Made by a program: the position numbers and the translations under genes
The notes under the pieces: generated by a model
The model's input: only the letters and a program-made list of their open reading frames with translations
Told to the model about the DNA's origin: nothing
Database searches by the model: none
Origin: CAJBNH01 sp964447285
Lineage (GTDB): Bacteria > Myxococcota_A > UBA9042
Length of the DNA: 64,000 bases
NCBI GenBank assembly: GCA_964447285.1
Contig: CAYURO010000010.1
Location: 1-64,000 of the forward strand
Reading direction: 5' to 3'
In this document: piece after piece, positions 32,382-40,845 of the stretch
How positions within the stretch are numbered: position 1 is the stretch's first letter
Layout of the letters: every line of letters starts with the position of its first letter

Positions 32382-34241
32382 ATGAGAAAGCCCCCCATGT
32401 ACGCCATGCTCGTGCCCTCTCTCTTGGGATTGGCGGTTCTCCTCTGCGCAAGCGTCGCAGCCGCATCGGTTCCATCCACCACGCAGATGGAAGGCGTGCT
32501 GACTTCGGTGGGCGGGGGTCCCGTGGCCGATGGCGATTACGCGGTCACCTTCGCCGTCTACGCAACGGAGACAGCCGTCGACCCGACTTGGTCCGAGGGA
32601 CCGGTTGCCCTCACGGTCAAGGACGGTGCCTTCAACCACCTCCTTGGCTCCAAGGTCGCCTTCGACAGCGCAAAGGTTACTGGCAGCCTGTGGATCGGCA
32701 TCAAGGTCGGCAACGACCCTGAACTACCGCGCCGGCCGCTTGCGGGCTCGTTCTTCGCCGTTCGGGCAGCAATGGCCGAGGGGCTGGACTGTTCAGGCTG
32801 CATCGGTCCTGGTCAGGTGTCGGCAGCGCTGCTCGAGCCCTACGCCAAGACTCAGGCCCTGGCCAAGGTCGCGTTCTCCGGTGCGTATGCGGATCTGGTC
32901 GGCGGCCCCGACCTGTCGCCGTACGCCAAGTCCGCCGCTCTGGCCGACGTTGCGACCACTGGCGCGTATGCCGATCTGGTGGGTACTCCCGCCTATGCCA
33001 AGGTCGCCTCGACAGGCGCGTACGCAGACCTGGCCAACACGCCCGTGGTGCCCAAGGTTGGTGCATCGTGCGGAACTGGTCTGGTCATCAAGGGTTTCCT
33101 CGCCGACGGCGCGTACGAATGTGTCAAGGCGATGGACCCGACCGCCCTGCCCGCGGATGGCATCGACGAGATCAGCAACGGCCTGCTGAAGAACCAGTAC
33201 GTCGACTCGATCCCAGGCAAGGCCGGAGTCGCCATCCCCGACCATAACCCTGTGGGCGTCTCCGACGTGCTCGACTTTCCGGACATCGGCCTCGCGCAGA
33301 AGCTGGGCGTGTCGGTCAACCTAACGAACTCCAAGATCGGCACGCTCGTCGTCTCGATCATCGACCCCAACTCGGTCGAGTACGTGCTGCACTCCAAGAC
33401 CGGCACCGGCACCGTGCTGAAGACCACCTATCCCGACCCGACCAAGGCCGTGTCCGGTGACCTGACGACGTGGGTTGGCAAGAACCCCAAGGGCAAGTGG
33501 TACTTGAAGGTGATCGACAACGACTACTTCAACAACGGGACCGACGGCGCAATTACCTCGTGGTCGGTCGACGTCCAGACCTTGTCGAGCAAGAAAATCA
33601 GCGTCGTCGGCGCCTTCATCGTCGATGGGACCAGCACGCTGACAGGCAAGGTGACAGCAGCCGGCGGCGTCGAATCCACCGGCCTGGTACAGGCGACGGG
33701 AGGACTGGCCCTCGGCACCCCGACCACGTGCCTGGCAGGCAACAAGGGAACCCTGCGCTGGGCCGTCACCGCCGGTCTGCAGGCCTGCAACGGCACAACC
33801 TGGGTGGCCGCCCTGCCCCGGCCGGTCATCTACCAAGGGCGCTGCGGGACGAATGCCGCAGGCGGCGTGTTCTACTACTGCCTCAACTCCGAGATCCGCA
33901 ACACGGCTGCCGACTACCTGACGATCGAGGTGACCAACAGCGCCACCTCGACCGTCAACACCGTCGGGCGCATTACCGCCAAGATCCCGGGGTATTACCG
34001 CTTCAATTTCAACCAGGCCGGGTCGGGTTACCTCACCTACTGGTACATGTACAAGAACGGCGCCCCGATCGCTTATGGCTACGACAACCGCTACACGGGC
34101 ACTGCCGTCACGCACGACACCGGTAGCCGCATCGAGTACCTGGCCGCCGGGGAGTACTTCAACTTGCGCATGTACGGGTCGACCGCTGCGTGGAATCAGG
34201 ATGCGTACCTTGAGGTCCAGTACTTGGGTCAGGATTGGTAG
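32382..34241 (+). CDS. Secreted protein with proprotein-convertase P-domain and C-terminal jelly-roll-like domain
   Basis: This 619-residue protein starts at ATG 32382 behind AAGGA and has a signal peptide ending near VAAAS. Residues ~30-120 form a beta-rich domain (VPSTTQMEGVLTSVGGGPVADGDYAVTF). Residues ~150-215 repeat a YAK...GAYADL phrase like the SGxYxDLxxxP repeats of phage-tail or fibre proteins. Residues ~275-401 are a P/Homo B domain: IPDHNPVGVSDVLDF, NLTNSKIGTLVVSIIDPN, WVGKNPKGKWYLKVID, GAITSWSVDVQT. The last ~140 residues (GYYRFNFNQAG, IEYLAAGEYFNLRMYG) resemble a C1q/TNF-like beta sandwich. P-domains usually follow subtilisin or metalloprotease domains; no protease is present here. 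Its role is probably surface assembly or binding. Confidence 0.85.
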   Translation: MRKPPMYAMLVPSLLGLAVLLCASVAAASVPSTTQMEGVLTSVGGGPVADGDYAVTFAVYATETAVDPTWSEGPVALTVKDGAFNHLLGSKVAFDSAKVTGSLWIGIKVGNDPELPRRPLAGSFFAVRAAMAEGLDCSGCIGPGQVSAALLEPYAKTQALAKVAFSGAYADLVGGPDLSPYAKSAALADVATTGAYADLVGTPAYAKVASTGAYADLANTPVVPKVGASCGTGLVIKGFLADGAYECVKAMDPTALPADGIDEISNGLLKNQYVDSIPGKAGVAIPDHNPVGVSDVLDFPDIGLAQKLGVSVNLTNSKIGTLVVSIIDPNSVEYVLHSKTGTGTVLKTTYPDPTKAVSGDLTTWVGKNPKGKWYLKVIDNDYFNNGTDGAITSWSVDVQTLSSKKISVVGAFIVDGTSTLTGKVTAAGGVESTGLVQATGGLALGTPTTCLAGNKGTLRWAVTAGLQACNGTTWVAALPRPVIYQGRCGTNAAGGVFYYCLNSEIRNTAADYLTIEVTNSATSTVNTVGRITAKIPGYYRFNFNQAGSGYLTYWYMYKNGAPIAYGYDNRYTGTAVTHDTGSRIEYLAAGEYFNLRMYGSTAAWNQDAYLEVQYLGQDW

Positions 34242-34247
34242 CTCGCC

Positions 34248-35480
34248 CTACCCTTGCCGCAACGCCCACGACCGCAGCTCTGACAGCGCCAAGTGGGCCA
34301 CCGACAGCTTGAAGCGACTGCGGTCGATCCCCACGTAACGCACTCTCCGCACAACCGTACCGTCGGGCCCCGCCACCGCGACGAAGACGGTGCCGACCGG
34401 CTTGGCGTCCGTGCCTCCAGCGGGTCCGGCGATGCCAGTCGTGGCCACCGCGACGGTGGCGCCGCTGCGGTTTCGCACGCCTTCGGCCATCTCGCGGGCG
34501 GTTTGCTCGCTGACGGCGCCGTGAGCCTCCAGAGTGCTCGCCGCAACACCCAGAAATTCCCGTTTGGCATCATCGGCATAGGTCACAGCGTCGATCAGCA
34601 ACGTCGCGCTTGCCCCGGGCACTTCCGTCAGCAGGTGGCCGATCAGCCCCCCTGTGCAAGACTCCGCCACCGCCAACGTCGCTCCCCGCACCGCAAGGGC
34701 TCGCAGCGTCGCAGCTGCGTGGGTGTCGTCGCGCCGCTCGCTATAGATCCGCGTCCCCAAGGCCTCGCGGACATGTGTCAGCAGGGCCGCGAAGTCCTCA
34801 GAGTCGCCGCGCGGGGCCAGCATCAAGCGAATCTCGGGCCAGCTGGGCAGCGAGCGCATGGTGGCGGCGGACCAATGCGGCAGCCGCGACAACAGCACCT
34901 GCAGGTCGCTCTCGGGGATACCCAACAGACGAAACGTTGCCTCGTGCCGATGCACGGTCGCAAGCCCGCTTCGCTGCAGCAGATCGTCCAGGTGGTCGTC
35001 CAACATGGCCGCGAACTCGCGCGGCACGCCGGGAAGACAAGCGATGCGCGCTGCGCCGTGGACCAGCGCAAAGCCCGGCGCGGTGCCGTGCAGGTTGGCC
35101 AACACCTCGGCACCTTGCGGAAAGTCGGCCTGCCGGTGGTTCGCCTCGGCCATCGTCCGCCCGCGCGTCTGGTACCACGCCCGCAGGCCGTCAAGGACGG
35201 ACTCGTCGCGTACGACCTCGACCCCCACCGCCTGCGCCACCGCTGCCCGTGTGAAGTCGTCGTCCGTGGGACCCAGGCCGCCACTGATGACGACAAGCGT
35301 CGGCGCTCGACACAAGTCTTGAAGCGCACTCGCGATTGTCTCGAAGTCGTCGCGAAGGACCCGGACTTGGTCCAACCGCACACCGCGCACGCTCAAACGG
35401 TCGGACAAGACCGCACCGTTGCCCTCACGCGACTCGCCGCGCAAGAGTTCGTCGCCGATGGCCAAGAAGACGATGCGCAC
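34248..35480 (-). CDS. cinA: CinA family protein (MoCF-like domain plus NMN amidohydrolase-like domain)
   Basis: This 410-residue protein has an N-terminal molybdopterin-binding-like domain (IVFLAIGDELLRGE, VVISGGLGPTDDDFTRAAVA, CLPGVPREFAAML) and a C-terminal CinA domain with the catalytic Ser segment VAESCTGGLIGHLLTEVPGAS and GIAGPAGGTDAKPVGTVFVAV. CinA-type proteins hydrolyse nicotinamide mononucleotide or ADP-ribose and are linked to competence and pyridine-nucleotide salvage. The start is GTG 35480, preceded by GAGGG at 8 bases, and matches the family N-terminus. Its stop is six bases from the convergent P-domain gene. It lies 95 bases downstream of the cyclophilin gene on the same strand. 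Confidence 0.93.
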   Translation of the reverse strand: MRIVFLAIGDELLRGESREGNGAVLSDRLSVRGVRLDQVRVLRDDFETIASALQDLCRAPTLVVISGGLGPTDDDFTRAAVAQAVGVEVVRDESVLDGLRAWYQTRGRTMAEANHRQADFPQGAEVLANLHGTAPGFALVHGAARIACLPGVPREFAAMLDDHLDDLLQRSGLATVHRHEATFRLLGIPESDLQVLLSRLPHWSAATMRSLPSWPEIRLMLAPRGDSEDFAALLTHVREALGTRIYSERRDDTHAAATLRALAVRGATLAVAESCTGGLIGHLLTEVPGASATLLIDAVTYADDAKREFLGVAASTLEAHGAVSEQTAREMAEGVRNRSGATVAVATTGIAGPAGGTDAKPVGTVFVAVAGPDGTVVRRVRYVGIDRSRFKLSVAHLALSELRSWALRQG

Positions 35481-35575
35481 GCCGGAGCCCTCGCAAGGGA
35501 GTTGCGCGTGCAAGGTGACAGAACCGGCCCCGCGACACCAGAGCGGCAAGCTCCTGGCAGCGACGGGAGGCCCGA

Positions 35576-36364
35576 CTACAGGATCGTGATGGTCTTGATG
35601 TAGTCGAGCTGCGGGAAGTCCTTCTTCATGTACGCGTTGCCTTCCATCTGCACGCGCATCTGATCGGGACCGCCGCCCTGGGGCGCGCCCTCGCCGTAGC
35701 CGCTGTAGAGCTTGTCGACGATGTCCAGGCCCTCGACCACCTCACCGACGGGCGAGAAGCCCATGCGGTCCAAGTTGGCGTTGTCGACCAGGTTGATGAA
35801 GAACTGGTTGCTGCGGCTGTTGGGACCGCGGGTGGCGAACGTCAGGCGGCCGCGCTTGTTCGACTGCGTGACGGGATCGTCCTGGATAATCGAGTCGCGC
35901 CAGATCGCGCTGATCGCCGGGTCGCCGTGGATACCGAACTGCGCCATGAAGCCGGAGACGACGCGGAAGACCGCGATGTCCTGGAAGTAGCCGATCTTGA
36001 CCAGATTGTAGAAGCGGTCGGCGCCACGGGGGGCCCACTCGCGGTTGACCAGGACGACGAACGCGCCCTTGGTGGTGTCGAACTTGGCCTTGAACGTGGC
36101 CGGCGCCTGCGCGATCGCCTGGGCCGGATCCTTCAGGGCGGGGTTGGCCTCAGCGGCGGGAGCGACGGGAGTGGCCTCCACAGGGGCGGCGACCGGGGTA
36201 ACCTCAGCAGGTGCAGCGGTTTCCGTGACAGGGGCCGGGGCCTCGACGGCGGGCTCGACGGCGGGCGTCGGCTCGGCAACCACGGGCTTCTCTTCTTTCT
36301 TGCAGGCCGCAGCACCGACGGCCACAACGGCCAAAGCGACAAGGAACATACGAGAAACGTTCAT
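35576..36364 (-). CDS. Cyclophilin-type peptidyl-prolyl isomerase, lipoprotein
   Basis: This 262-residue protein has a lipoprotein-like signal (FLVALAVVAVGAAACKKEE; Ala at -3 is acceptable but not ideal), a ~60-residue Ala/Pro/Val/Glu linker, and a cyclophilin domain from residue ~95. Key segments are FDTTKGAFVVLVNREWAPRGADRFYNLV, catalytic Arg in VFRVVSGFMAQFGIHGD, and RSNQFFINLVDN with LDRMGFSPVGEVVEGLDIVDKL. It should catalyse proline isomerisation of exported proteins at the envelope. ATG 36364 follows GGAG. The start region is shared with the divergent tetrahaem lipoprotein gene 188 bases away; a role in folding envelope cytochromes is possible but not shown. Confidence 0.92.
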   Translation of the reverse strand: MNVSRMFLVALAVVAVGAAACKKEEKPVVAEPTPAVEPAVEAPAPVTETAAPAEVTPVAAPVEATPVAPAAEANPALKDPAQAIAQAPATFKAKFDTTKGAFVVLVNREWAPRGADRFYNLVKIGYFQDIAVFRVVSGFMAQFGIHGDPAISAIWRDSIIQDDPVTQSNKRGRLTFATRGPNSRSNQFFINLVDNANLDRMGFSPVGEVVEGLDIVDKLYSGYGEGAPQGGGPDQMRVQMEGNAYMKKDFPQLDYIKTITIL

Positions 36365-36552
36365 CTTATTCTCCAGTGAGTGGGCCGCAGGGGCACGCGA
36401 CAGGGCGGCGGTGCGGCAAAGCGGCGCGCGGAGATAGCCGAAATCACGACCGACCGCAACAGGCCGCGTCCGACTTGACAGCCGTGGCCACCTCTGTTGC
36501 CGTTGCCGGGTCGGGTCGTCCGTCACAACTGCGTCAAAGGGGGGATACTGCC

Positions 36553-37401
36553 ATGCGTTTCGCTCGCAACTCGTACCGCTTCGTTCTGGGTCTCGCCACG
36601 GTTGGCGTCCTGCTGGCTGCTGTTGCGTGCCAACCGAAGGAGGCTCCGGCACCGGCCGCCGAACCCGCTGCTGCAGCCGACCCCGCGCCGGCCGCCGCGC
36701 CAGCTCCGGCAGTCGAAGCGGCCCCTGCCCCAACTCCAGTTCCCGCTGTTGAACCGGTCCCGGCACCCGCTGCCGAACCCGCCCCCGCTGCGGCCGCCGA
36801 GCCTGCGCCCGCCGCCGAACCCGCGCCTGCCGCTGCTGCCGCTGCCGAACCGGCTGCCAAACCTGCTGTAATTCCTGGGGCAGCGCCTGCCAAGCCCGCG
36901 GTCGGCAGGCCCACCCCGGCGCCCGTTGCCGCTGCCGCACCCGCACCCGCGAAGGTGGCGCCGGCCCCCGACCCGGCCCCCGCGCCGGCCAAGGTGGTTG
37001 CGGCGCCGACGCCTGCTCCGGCCCCGACGCCTTCGCCTGCCGCTGAACCGGCCAAACCGACCGATCCGCCCGCCGCCGCCGCCGCTGGGGGGCACAAGGA
37101 AGCAACCGGCAAGGTGGTGTCGATCGCTGGCGCCAAGGCCAAGAAGCCCGCAGTTCCCTTCCACCACGACTTCCACAAGGGCAAGGATGGTCTGGGGATC
37201 TCGTGCAAGACCTGCCACCACGCGGTGGACGGCGCCAAGGTCGAGAAGGCGTGCACCGACTGCCACAAGAACGACAGCGTGGACCTGCCGACCGCCGAAG
37301 ACGCCTTCCACGACACGTGCCGCACCTGTCACAAGAAGCAGATGGCCAAGGACCCGACCTTGAAGGCACCGACCTCGTGCAAGGGCTGCCACGCCGGTTA
37401 G
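36553..37401 (+). CDS. Tetrahaem c-type cytochrome lipoprotein on an Ala/Pro-rich stalk
   Basis: This 282-residue protein has a lipobox signal (FVLGLATVGVLLAAVAC), a ~160-residue stalk composed almost entirely of Ala, Pro, Glu and Val, and a compact C-terminal domain with four CxxCH haem sites (Cys218, 234, 256 and 276) plus extra His (FHHDFHKGKD, CHHAVDG) suited as second axial ligands. The spacing resembles class III (c3/c7-like) cytochromes. It should sit on the periplasmic or outer face of a membrane and move electrons at low potential, perhaps to or from the menaquinone pool. ATG 36553 follows AAGGGGGG. The stalk codes for near-repetitive GC-rich DNA, prone to length variation. Confidence 0.92.
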   Translation: MRFARNSYRFVLGLATVGVLLAAVACQPKEAPAPAAEPAAAADPAPAAAPAPAVEAAPAPTPVPAVEPVPAPAAEPAPAAAAEPAPAAEPAPAAAAAAEPAAKPAVIPGAAPAKPAVGRPTPAPVAAAAPAPAKVAPAPDPAPAPAKVVAAPTPAPAPTPSPAAEPAKPTDPPAAAAAGGHKEATGKVVSIAGAKAKKPAVPFHHDFHKGKDGLGISCKTCHHAVDGAKVEKACTDCHKNDSVDLPTAEDAFHDTCRTCHKKQMAKDPTLKAPTSCKGCHAG

Positions 37402-37461
37402 GAGCGACATTTTCTCTGACCGGGCATTTTTCGTGAGGCTGACGGTGAGGGAGAGCGCGGG

Positions 37462-38379
37462 TTACGGCGCCAGCACCCAGCCACCCTTGCGGTCAATCAG
37501 ACCGGGCTTGCCATCGACATCGACCGTCGCCAGCCCGGCCAGGAATGGCCCCGCAGCCTCAAAGCTTAGTGGAATCGGGATGTTGCCAGCACGGTCGATG
37601 TAGCCCCATGCGCCGTTCAGACGGACTGCGGCCAGCCCTTCCGAGAATTCGCCCGCCGTGTCGAACCGCGGTGCGATGACGACCTGACCTTGCGGTCCGA
37701 CCCAGCCCCAGCCCGCGTCGCTTTGCACGGCTGCGTAACCTTCCGAAAACCTTCGGGCGTTCGACCACACGGCGGCCACGACCAGCTTGCCTGCGCGGTC
37801 GATGTAGCCCCAGCGGTCTCCAGCGAGGACGGCAGCGAAGCCTTCCGCGAAGTCACCGGCGTCGGGGTAGCAGCCGGCCGCGGCTGGGCGCCCCTCGCGG
37901 TCGATGAAGCACATCTGGTCACCGTCCGTCACGCGCGCCAGGCCCTCGTGGAACGACCAGACATCCTCCCAAGTGGCTTGAATCACCCAAGAACCGGTGG
38001 TGTCGATGAAGCCCCACCGCTGCCCGTCACGGGCCGGAGCCAAGTCGTCCTGGAACGGTCGCAGGTCGTCAAACACCAGCGGCACCGCCACCTCACCGTC
38101 ACGACCAATGGCACCCGCCTTGCCGTCGCGCATGACGACCGCCAGACCGTCGGAGAACGGGTGGGCGTCGTCGAATGCCGGCGGGACCGTCCACGTGCCG
38201 GTCAAGTTCAAGTAACCCCAAGCGTCGCCTGCACGTGCGGCGGCCAGGCCCTCGCGGAACGGTTGTGCGTCGGCAAAGGTTGCGGGGATGACAAGGCGCC
38301 CGGTGCGGTCGATGAAACCGACCAAACCGTCGCGGCGCACCGGAAAGGCCACGAGCGGCGCGGTGACTGAGTGGGCCAT
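37462..38379 (-). CDS. WG-repeat protein, nine units
   Basis: This 305-residue protein is built entirely of about nine ~34-residue WG-type repeats, each with W-G-[YF]-I-D-x-x-G followed by a strand and an F-x-E-G-L-A motif (VGFIDRTGRLVIP, WGYLNLTGTW, WGFIDTTGSW, WGYIDRAGKLVV, WGWVGPQGQVV, and so on). Such repeats fold into beta-rich arrays of unclear function. There is no signal peptide, so it is probably cytoplasmic. It starts 19 bases downstream of the Tae4-like amidase stop on the same strand, the position expected for a cognate immunity or chaperone protein. That role is inference; known Tai4 immunity proteins are small and helical, so the family would be different. Confidence 0.85.
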   Translation of the reverse strand: MAHSVTAPLVAFPVRRDGLVGFIDRTGRLVIPATFADAQPFREGLAAARAGDAWGYLNLTGTWTVPPAFDDAHPFSDGLAVVMRDGKAGAIGRDGEVAVPLVFDDLRPFQDDLAPARDGQRWGFIDTTGSWVIQATWEDVWSFHEGLARVTDGDQMCFIDREGRPAAAGCYPDAGDFAEGFAAVLAGDRWGYIDRAGKLVVAAVWSNARRFSEGYAAVQSDAGWGWVGPQGQVVIAPRFDTAGEFSEGLAAVRLNGAWGYIDRAGNIPIPLSFEAAGPFLAGLATVDVDGKPGLIDRKGGWVLAP

Positions 38380-38398
38380 GGTTGCGTCCAGGTGGGGG

Positions 38399-39499
38399 CT
38401 ATACGAACCAGAGCTTCAACGCCTGACTTGGGTACCAGTTGCCGTCCGAGAGCTGCATGCCATCGAAGATGTCGACGTGACCGGTGCCCGAGAACGTGAA
38501 GATCTTGTCGAAGGCGACGATGCCGCGCTTGCTGGCGACCAGAGGCTGAATTTCCTCGTCGAACGTCTTCTGGAACTGCGCAGCATTGGCGAACCGTCCG
38601 CGGGCCGGGAACTCGGCGTGGGGCTTGCCGGCGTGGAACTCCAGGAAAGTCCACATCTCCTTGGCCGCCAACAGGTAGTACCAGCCGGTCTTCTTGCTGA
38701 AAGGCACGCGGCCCGGGTCGATGCCGGCAGCCTTGGCCTTCTCTCGGGTGATCGTCAGCGGGCCGCCCAGCTTGTTCAGCATGATGCTGAGGCGAATCGC
38801 GCACGTGTTGCTGTACGTGTCCGGATTCCACCCTTGCTGCACCTGCAGGTCGCCGCTGTCGGTGTTTTGCGTACCGTCGGTCTGGTAGTTGTGCGGGTGC
38901 GCGTCCCACATCTTCTGGAAGTCCTCGGGCAGCCCACCGTTGCTGCTTCCCGGCGGCGCCTGCTGCGGACCGTTGCCGCCTTGGGCCTGCGCTGGTGTGG
39001 CGGGGCCAGGCTGCGTCGTCGGCGGGCGCGGCGTCTGTCCACTCGGTGCGGGGGCAGTCGCCGGCGTGGTCGTACCGGGCGAGGGCGGCGACACGGCGGA
39101 CTGACGGTCCATCGCGCCCAAGGTGTCCTTGCCGACCACCGCGTCGGGATTCAGGCCATGCGAGGCCTGCCAGCTGCGCACCGCCTTGGTCGTCGCATCC
39201 CCCCACACGCCGTCGGCACCGCTGCGCCCTACCTGAATCCCCTGGCCCAGCAGGAAGTTCTGCAACGCACGAACAGATGGTCCGCGGGCCCCCTGCTTCA
39301 GGGTACCCTGCCCGGCCGCCACGGCCTCAAGCACGTGGTCGCCAGAGAACAGCGGCTGCGTCAGGGCTCCACCGCCTGGGGCGGCTGGCGGCACCGGCGT
39401 CTGGGCAACTTGCCCCGCGTCCTGCTGGGGCGTAGTTCCCGGGCGCGGTCGCTGCCCCTGCTGCGGGGTGTGCTGCGGAGTCGGTTGTGGCGTAGGCAT
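38399..39499 (-). CDS. Peptidoglycan-binding protein with Tae4-like amidase domain (candidate secreted effector)
   Basis: This 366-residue protein has three parts. Residues 1-50 are Pro/Gln/Thr-rich with no signal peptide. Residues ~52-130 form a peptidoglycan-binding domain (LKQGARGPSVRALQNFL, GVWGDATTKAVRSWQ). After a long Pro/Ala/Gly linker (to ~188) comes a C-terminal domain with Cys233 in NTCAIRLSIMLN and His341 in GTGHVDIFDG, the Cys/His arrangement of Tae4 (type VI amidase effector) and NlpC/P60-like peptidases. Tae4 enzymes cut the D-Glu-mDAP bond of peptidoglycan in rival cells. Absence of a signal peptide fits delivery by a contractile system, though none is encoded here. AGG lies nine bases before the ATG. 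Confidence 0.82.
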   Translation of the reverse strand: MPTPQPTPQHTPQQGQRPRPGTTPQQDAGQVAQTPVPPAAPGGGALTQPLFSGDHVLEAVAAGQGTLKQGARGPSVRALQNFLLGQGIQVGRSGADGVWGDATTKAVRSWQASHGLNPDAVVGKDTLGAMDRQSAVSPPSPGTTTPATAPAPSGQTPRPPTTQPGPATPAQAQGGNGPQQAPPGSSNGGLPEDFQKMWDAHPHNYQTDGTQNTDSGDLQVQQGWNPDTYSNTCAIRLSIMLNKLGGPLTITREKAKAAGIDPGRVPFSKKTGWYYLLAAKEMWTFLEFHAGKPHAEFPARGRFANAAQFQKTFDEEIQPLVASKRGIVAFDKIFTFSGTGHVDIFDGMQLSDGNWYPSQALKLWFV

Positions 39500-39685
39500 A
39501 TTGGGTTACCTGTGGCACGCGGAAAGGAGGGCGCGTGGCAGCTGCTATCCTAGGCGGTCTCGCGCTCTCGACGAAACAAACGTTGCGGCGTGCGGTGCAT
39601 CCAGACCCCATCCAGCGGACGCTCAAGGTCCGAAATCAAGCAGTGACCCTTCAGTGCCGTCGAGCCGCGCCACCGTCCACGGCGG

Positions 39686-40189
39686 TCAGGCGCCCTTTCG
39701 GCGGAACACGTCGGTCTTCAGACTCGACACGCGATCCAGAAACAACAGGCCGTCCAAGTGGTCGAGCTCATGCTGGATCGCTACGGCCTCGAAACCGCGC
39801 GCCTCAAGTTGCCGCACGCCTCCTTGCAGGTCACTGTATTCCAAGGTGATCTCGCAGGCGCGGGCCACGTTGCCGGTGTAGTCGGGCACGCTCATGCAGC
39901 CCTCTCGAAAGACCTGCTGGCCTTGGCGCTCGACGATGCGCGGGTTCACCAGCAACAGGCGGCCGTGGTGGTCGTCCTTGCCCAGCTTGGACTTCGACAC
40001 GTCGACGATGACCACGCGCCGGGTGTCACCGATCTGCGACGCCGCCACGCCGACCGAGTGCCCCGACGCAACCATCGTGTCCTCGAGGTCCTGCGCCAGC
40101 GCGGCCAGATCGGCGTCGAACACCGTCACGGCCTCGCACACGACCTTGAGGATCGGGTCGGGATAGACACGGATGGGGCGAACGGCCAT
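39686..40189 (-). CDS. def: Peptide deformylase
   Basis: This 167-residue enzyme has all three PDF motifs: VGVAASQIG (motif I), EGCMSVP with the metal-binding Cys (motif II), and QHELDHLDG with the HExxH metal site (motif III). It removes the formyl group from nascent proteins. Motif I has Ser in place of Pro (AASQIG for the usual AAPQVG/AANQVG), as in some type II/III-like relatives, and the protein is slightly divergent, so a non-housekeeping copy is possible. It starts three bases after the stop of the ACT-domain gene, forming a two-gene operon. Confidence 0.94.
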   Translation of the reverse strand: MAVRPIRVYPDPILKVVCEAVTVFDADLAALAQDLEDTMVASGHSVGVAASQIGDTRRVVIVDVSKSKLGKDDHHGRLLLVNPRIVERQGQQVFREGCMSVPDYTGNVARACEITLEYSDLQGGVRQLEARGFEAVAIQHELDHLDGLLFLDRVSSLKTDVFRRKGA

Positions 40190-40192
40190 GCG

Positions 40193-40732
40193 CTAGAGTT
40201 CCACCGGGGTGATCGAGCGCACGGACAGATCGACGTGCAGGTCGCGACCCAGCTGCTGCAGGTCTTGCGCGACGGCGTCGATGGTCACGTCGTCTGGCAA
40301 AACACCTTCCAGCATCATGACATACACCGGACTCTCCGCCGTGCCGACCAGCTTGGTGTTCATGTCCGTCACGTTGATGCGCCGGGCCGCCAGCTCTTGC
40401 GTGACGCGGTAGACGATGCCGGGCTGGTCAGCGCCGTAGACCGAGACCAAACACAGCTCTCCCCGCAGGCGTGGCGACTGCTCACCACCCGGCAGCAGCG
40501 CACGCAGCACCACGGCGAGGTCGTCGTCGGCCAGCGCAGAGAACGCGTCGCCGAACCCCGCCACCGTCGCCACCGTGGGGTGCGACACGATGAGGATCAT
40601 GGCGAATTGTCCACCAAGGATGGTGCAACTGGAGTCGGCAAGGTTGGCGCCGCGCTGGTACAGGATCTGGGTCAGCCGGGCGACGATGCCGGGTCGGTCG
40701 CGGCCGATCAGCGTGAGCGCGAAGTGATGCAT
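40193..40732 (-). CDS. GcvR-like double ACT-domain protein
   Basis: This 179-residue protein has two ACT domains: residues ~1-80 (FALTLIGRDRPGIVARLTQIL, NLADSSCTILGGQFAMILIV) and ~90-170 (CLVSVYGADQPGIVYRVTQELA, INVTDMNTKLVG). The DRPGIV and DQPGIV turns are the ligand-binding loops. The layout matches the glycine cleavage system regulator GcvR and related amino-acid sensors, which act through protein contacts. It is the first gene of an operon with def, with a strong promoter-like element 24 bases upstream. Confidence 0.88.
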   Translation of the reverse strand: MHHFALTLIGRDRPGIVARLTQILYQRGANLADSSCTILGGQFAMILIVSHPTVATVAGFGDAFSALADDDLAVVLRALLPGGEQSPRLRGELCLVSVYGADQPGIVYRVTQELAARRINVTDMNTKLVGTAESPVYVMMLEGVLPDDVTIDAVAQDLQQLGRDLHVDLSVRSITPVEL

Positions 40733-40756
40733 GGGGCTCCCTGAGGCAAGGACGTC

Positions 40757-40785
40757 AGGCTAGAGGACTGCCGGCGTTCTCTCAA
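40757..40785 (-). promoter_or_regulatory. Putative promoter of the ACT-domain/def operon
   Basis: Minus-strand TTGAGA and TAGCCT are separated by 17 bases, with the -10 ending 24 bases before ATG 40732. It lies in the 113-base gap behind the tonB-associated lipoprotein gene. Confidence 0.5.
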
Positions 40786-40845
40786 GACCCAGGACGAAGC
40801 ACCCGGGCCGTGGATTGACCGCTGAACTGCCGCAGCAACCTCGCA

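Noticed and set aside
36470..36552. Promoter for the cytochrome gene based on the TTGACA at ~36475
   Set aside because: The -35 is perfect, but no acceptable -10 lies 16-18 bases downstream, so I did not annotate it.
37462..39499. A complete type VI secretion locus around the Tae4-like gene
   Set aside because: Neighbouring genes are deformylase, an ACT protein, a cytochrome and a cyclophilin. No Tss, Hcp, VgrG or PAAR gene is present, so only an isolated effector candidate can be claimed.
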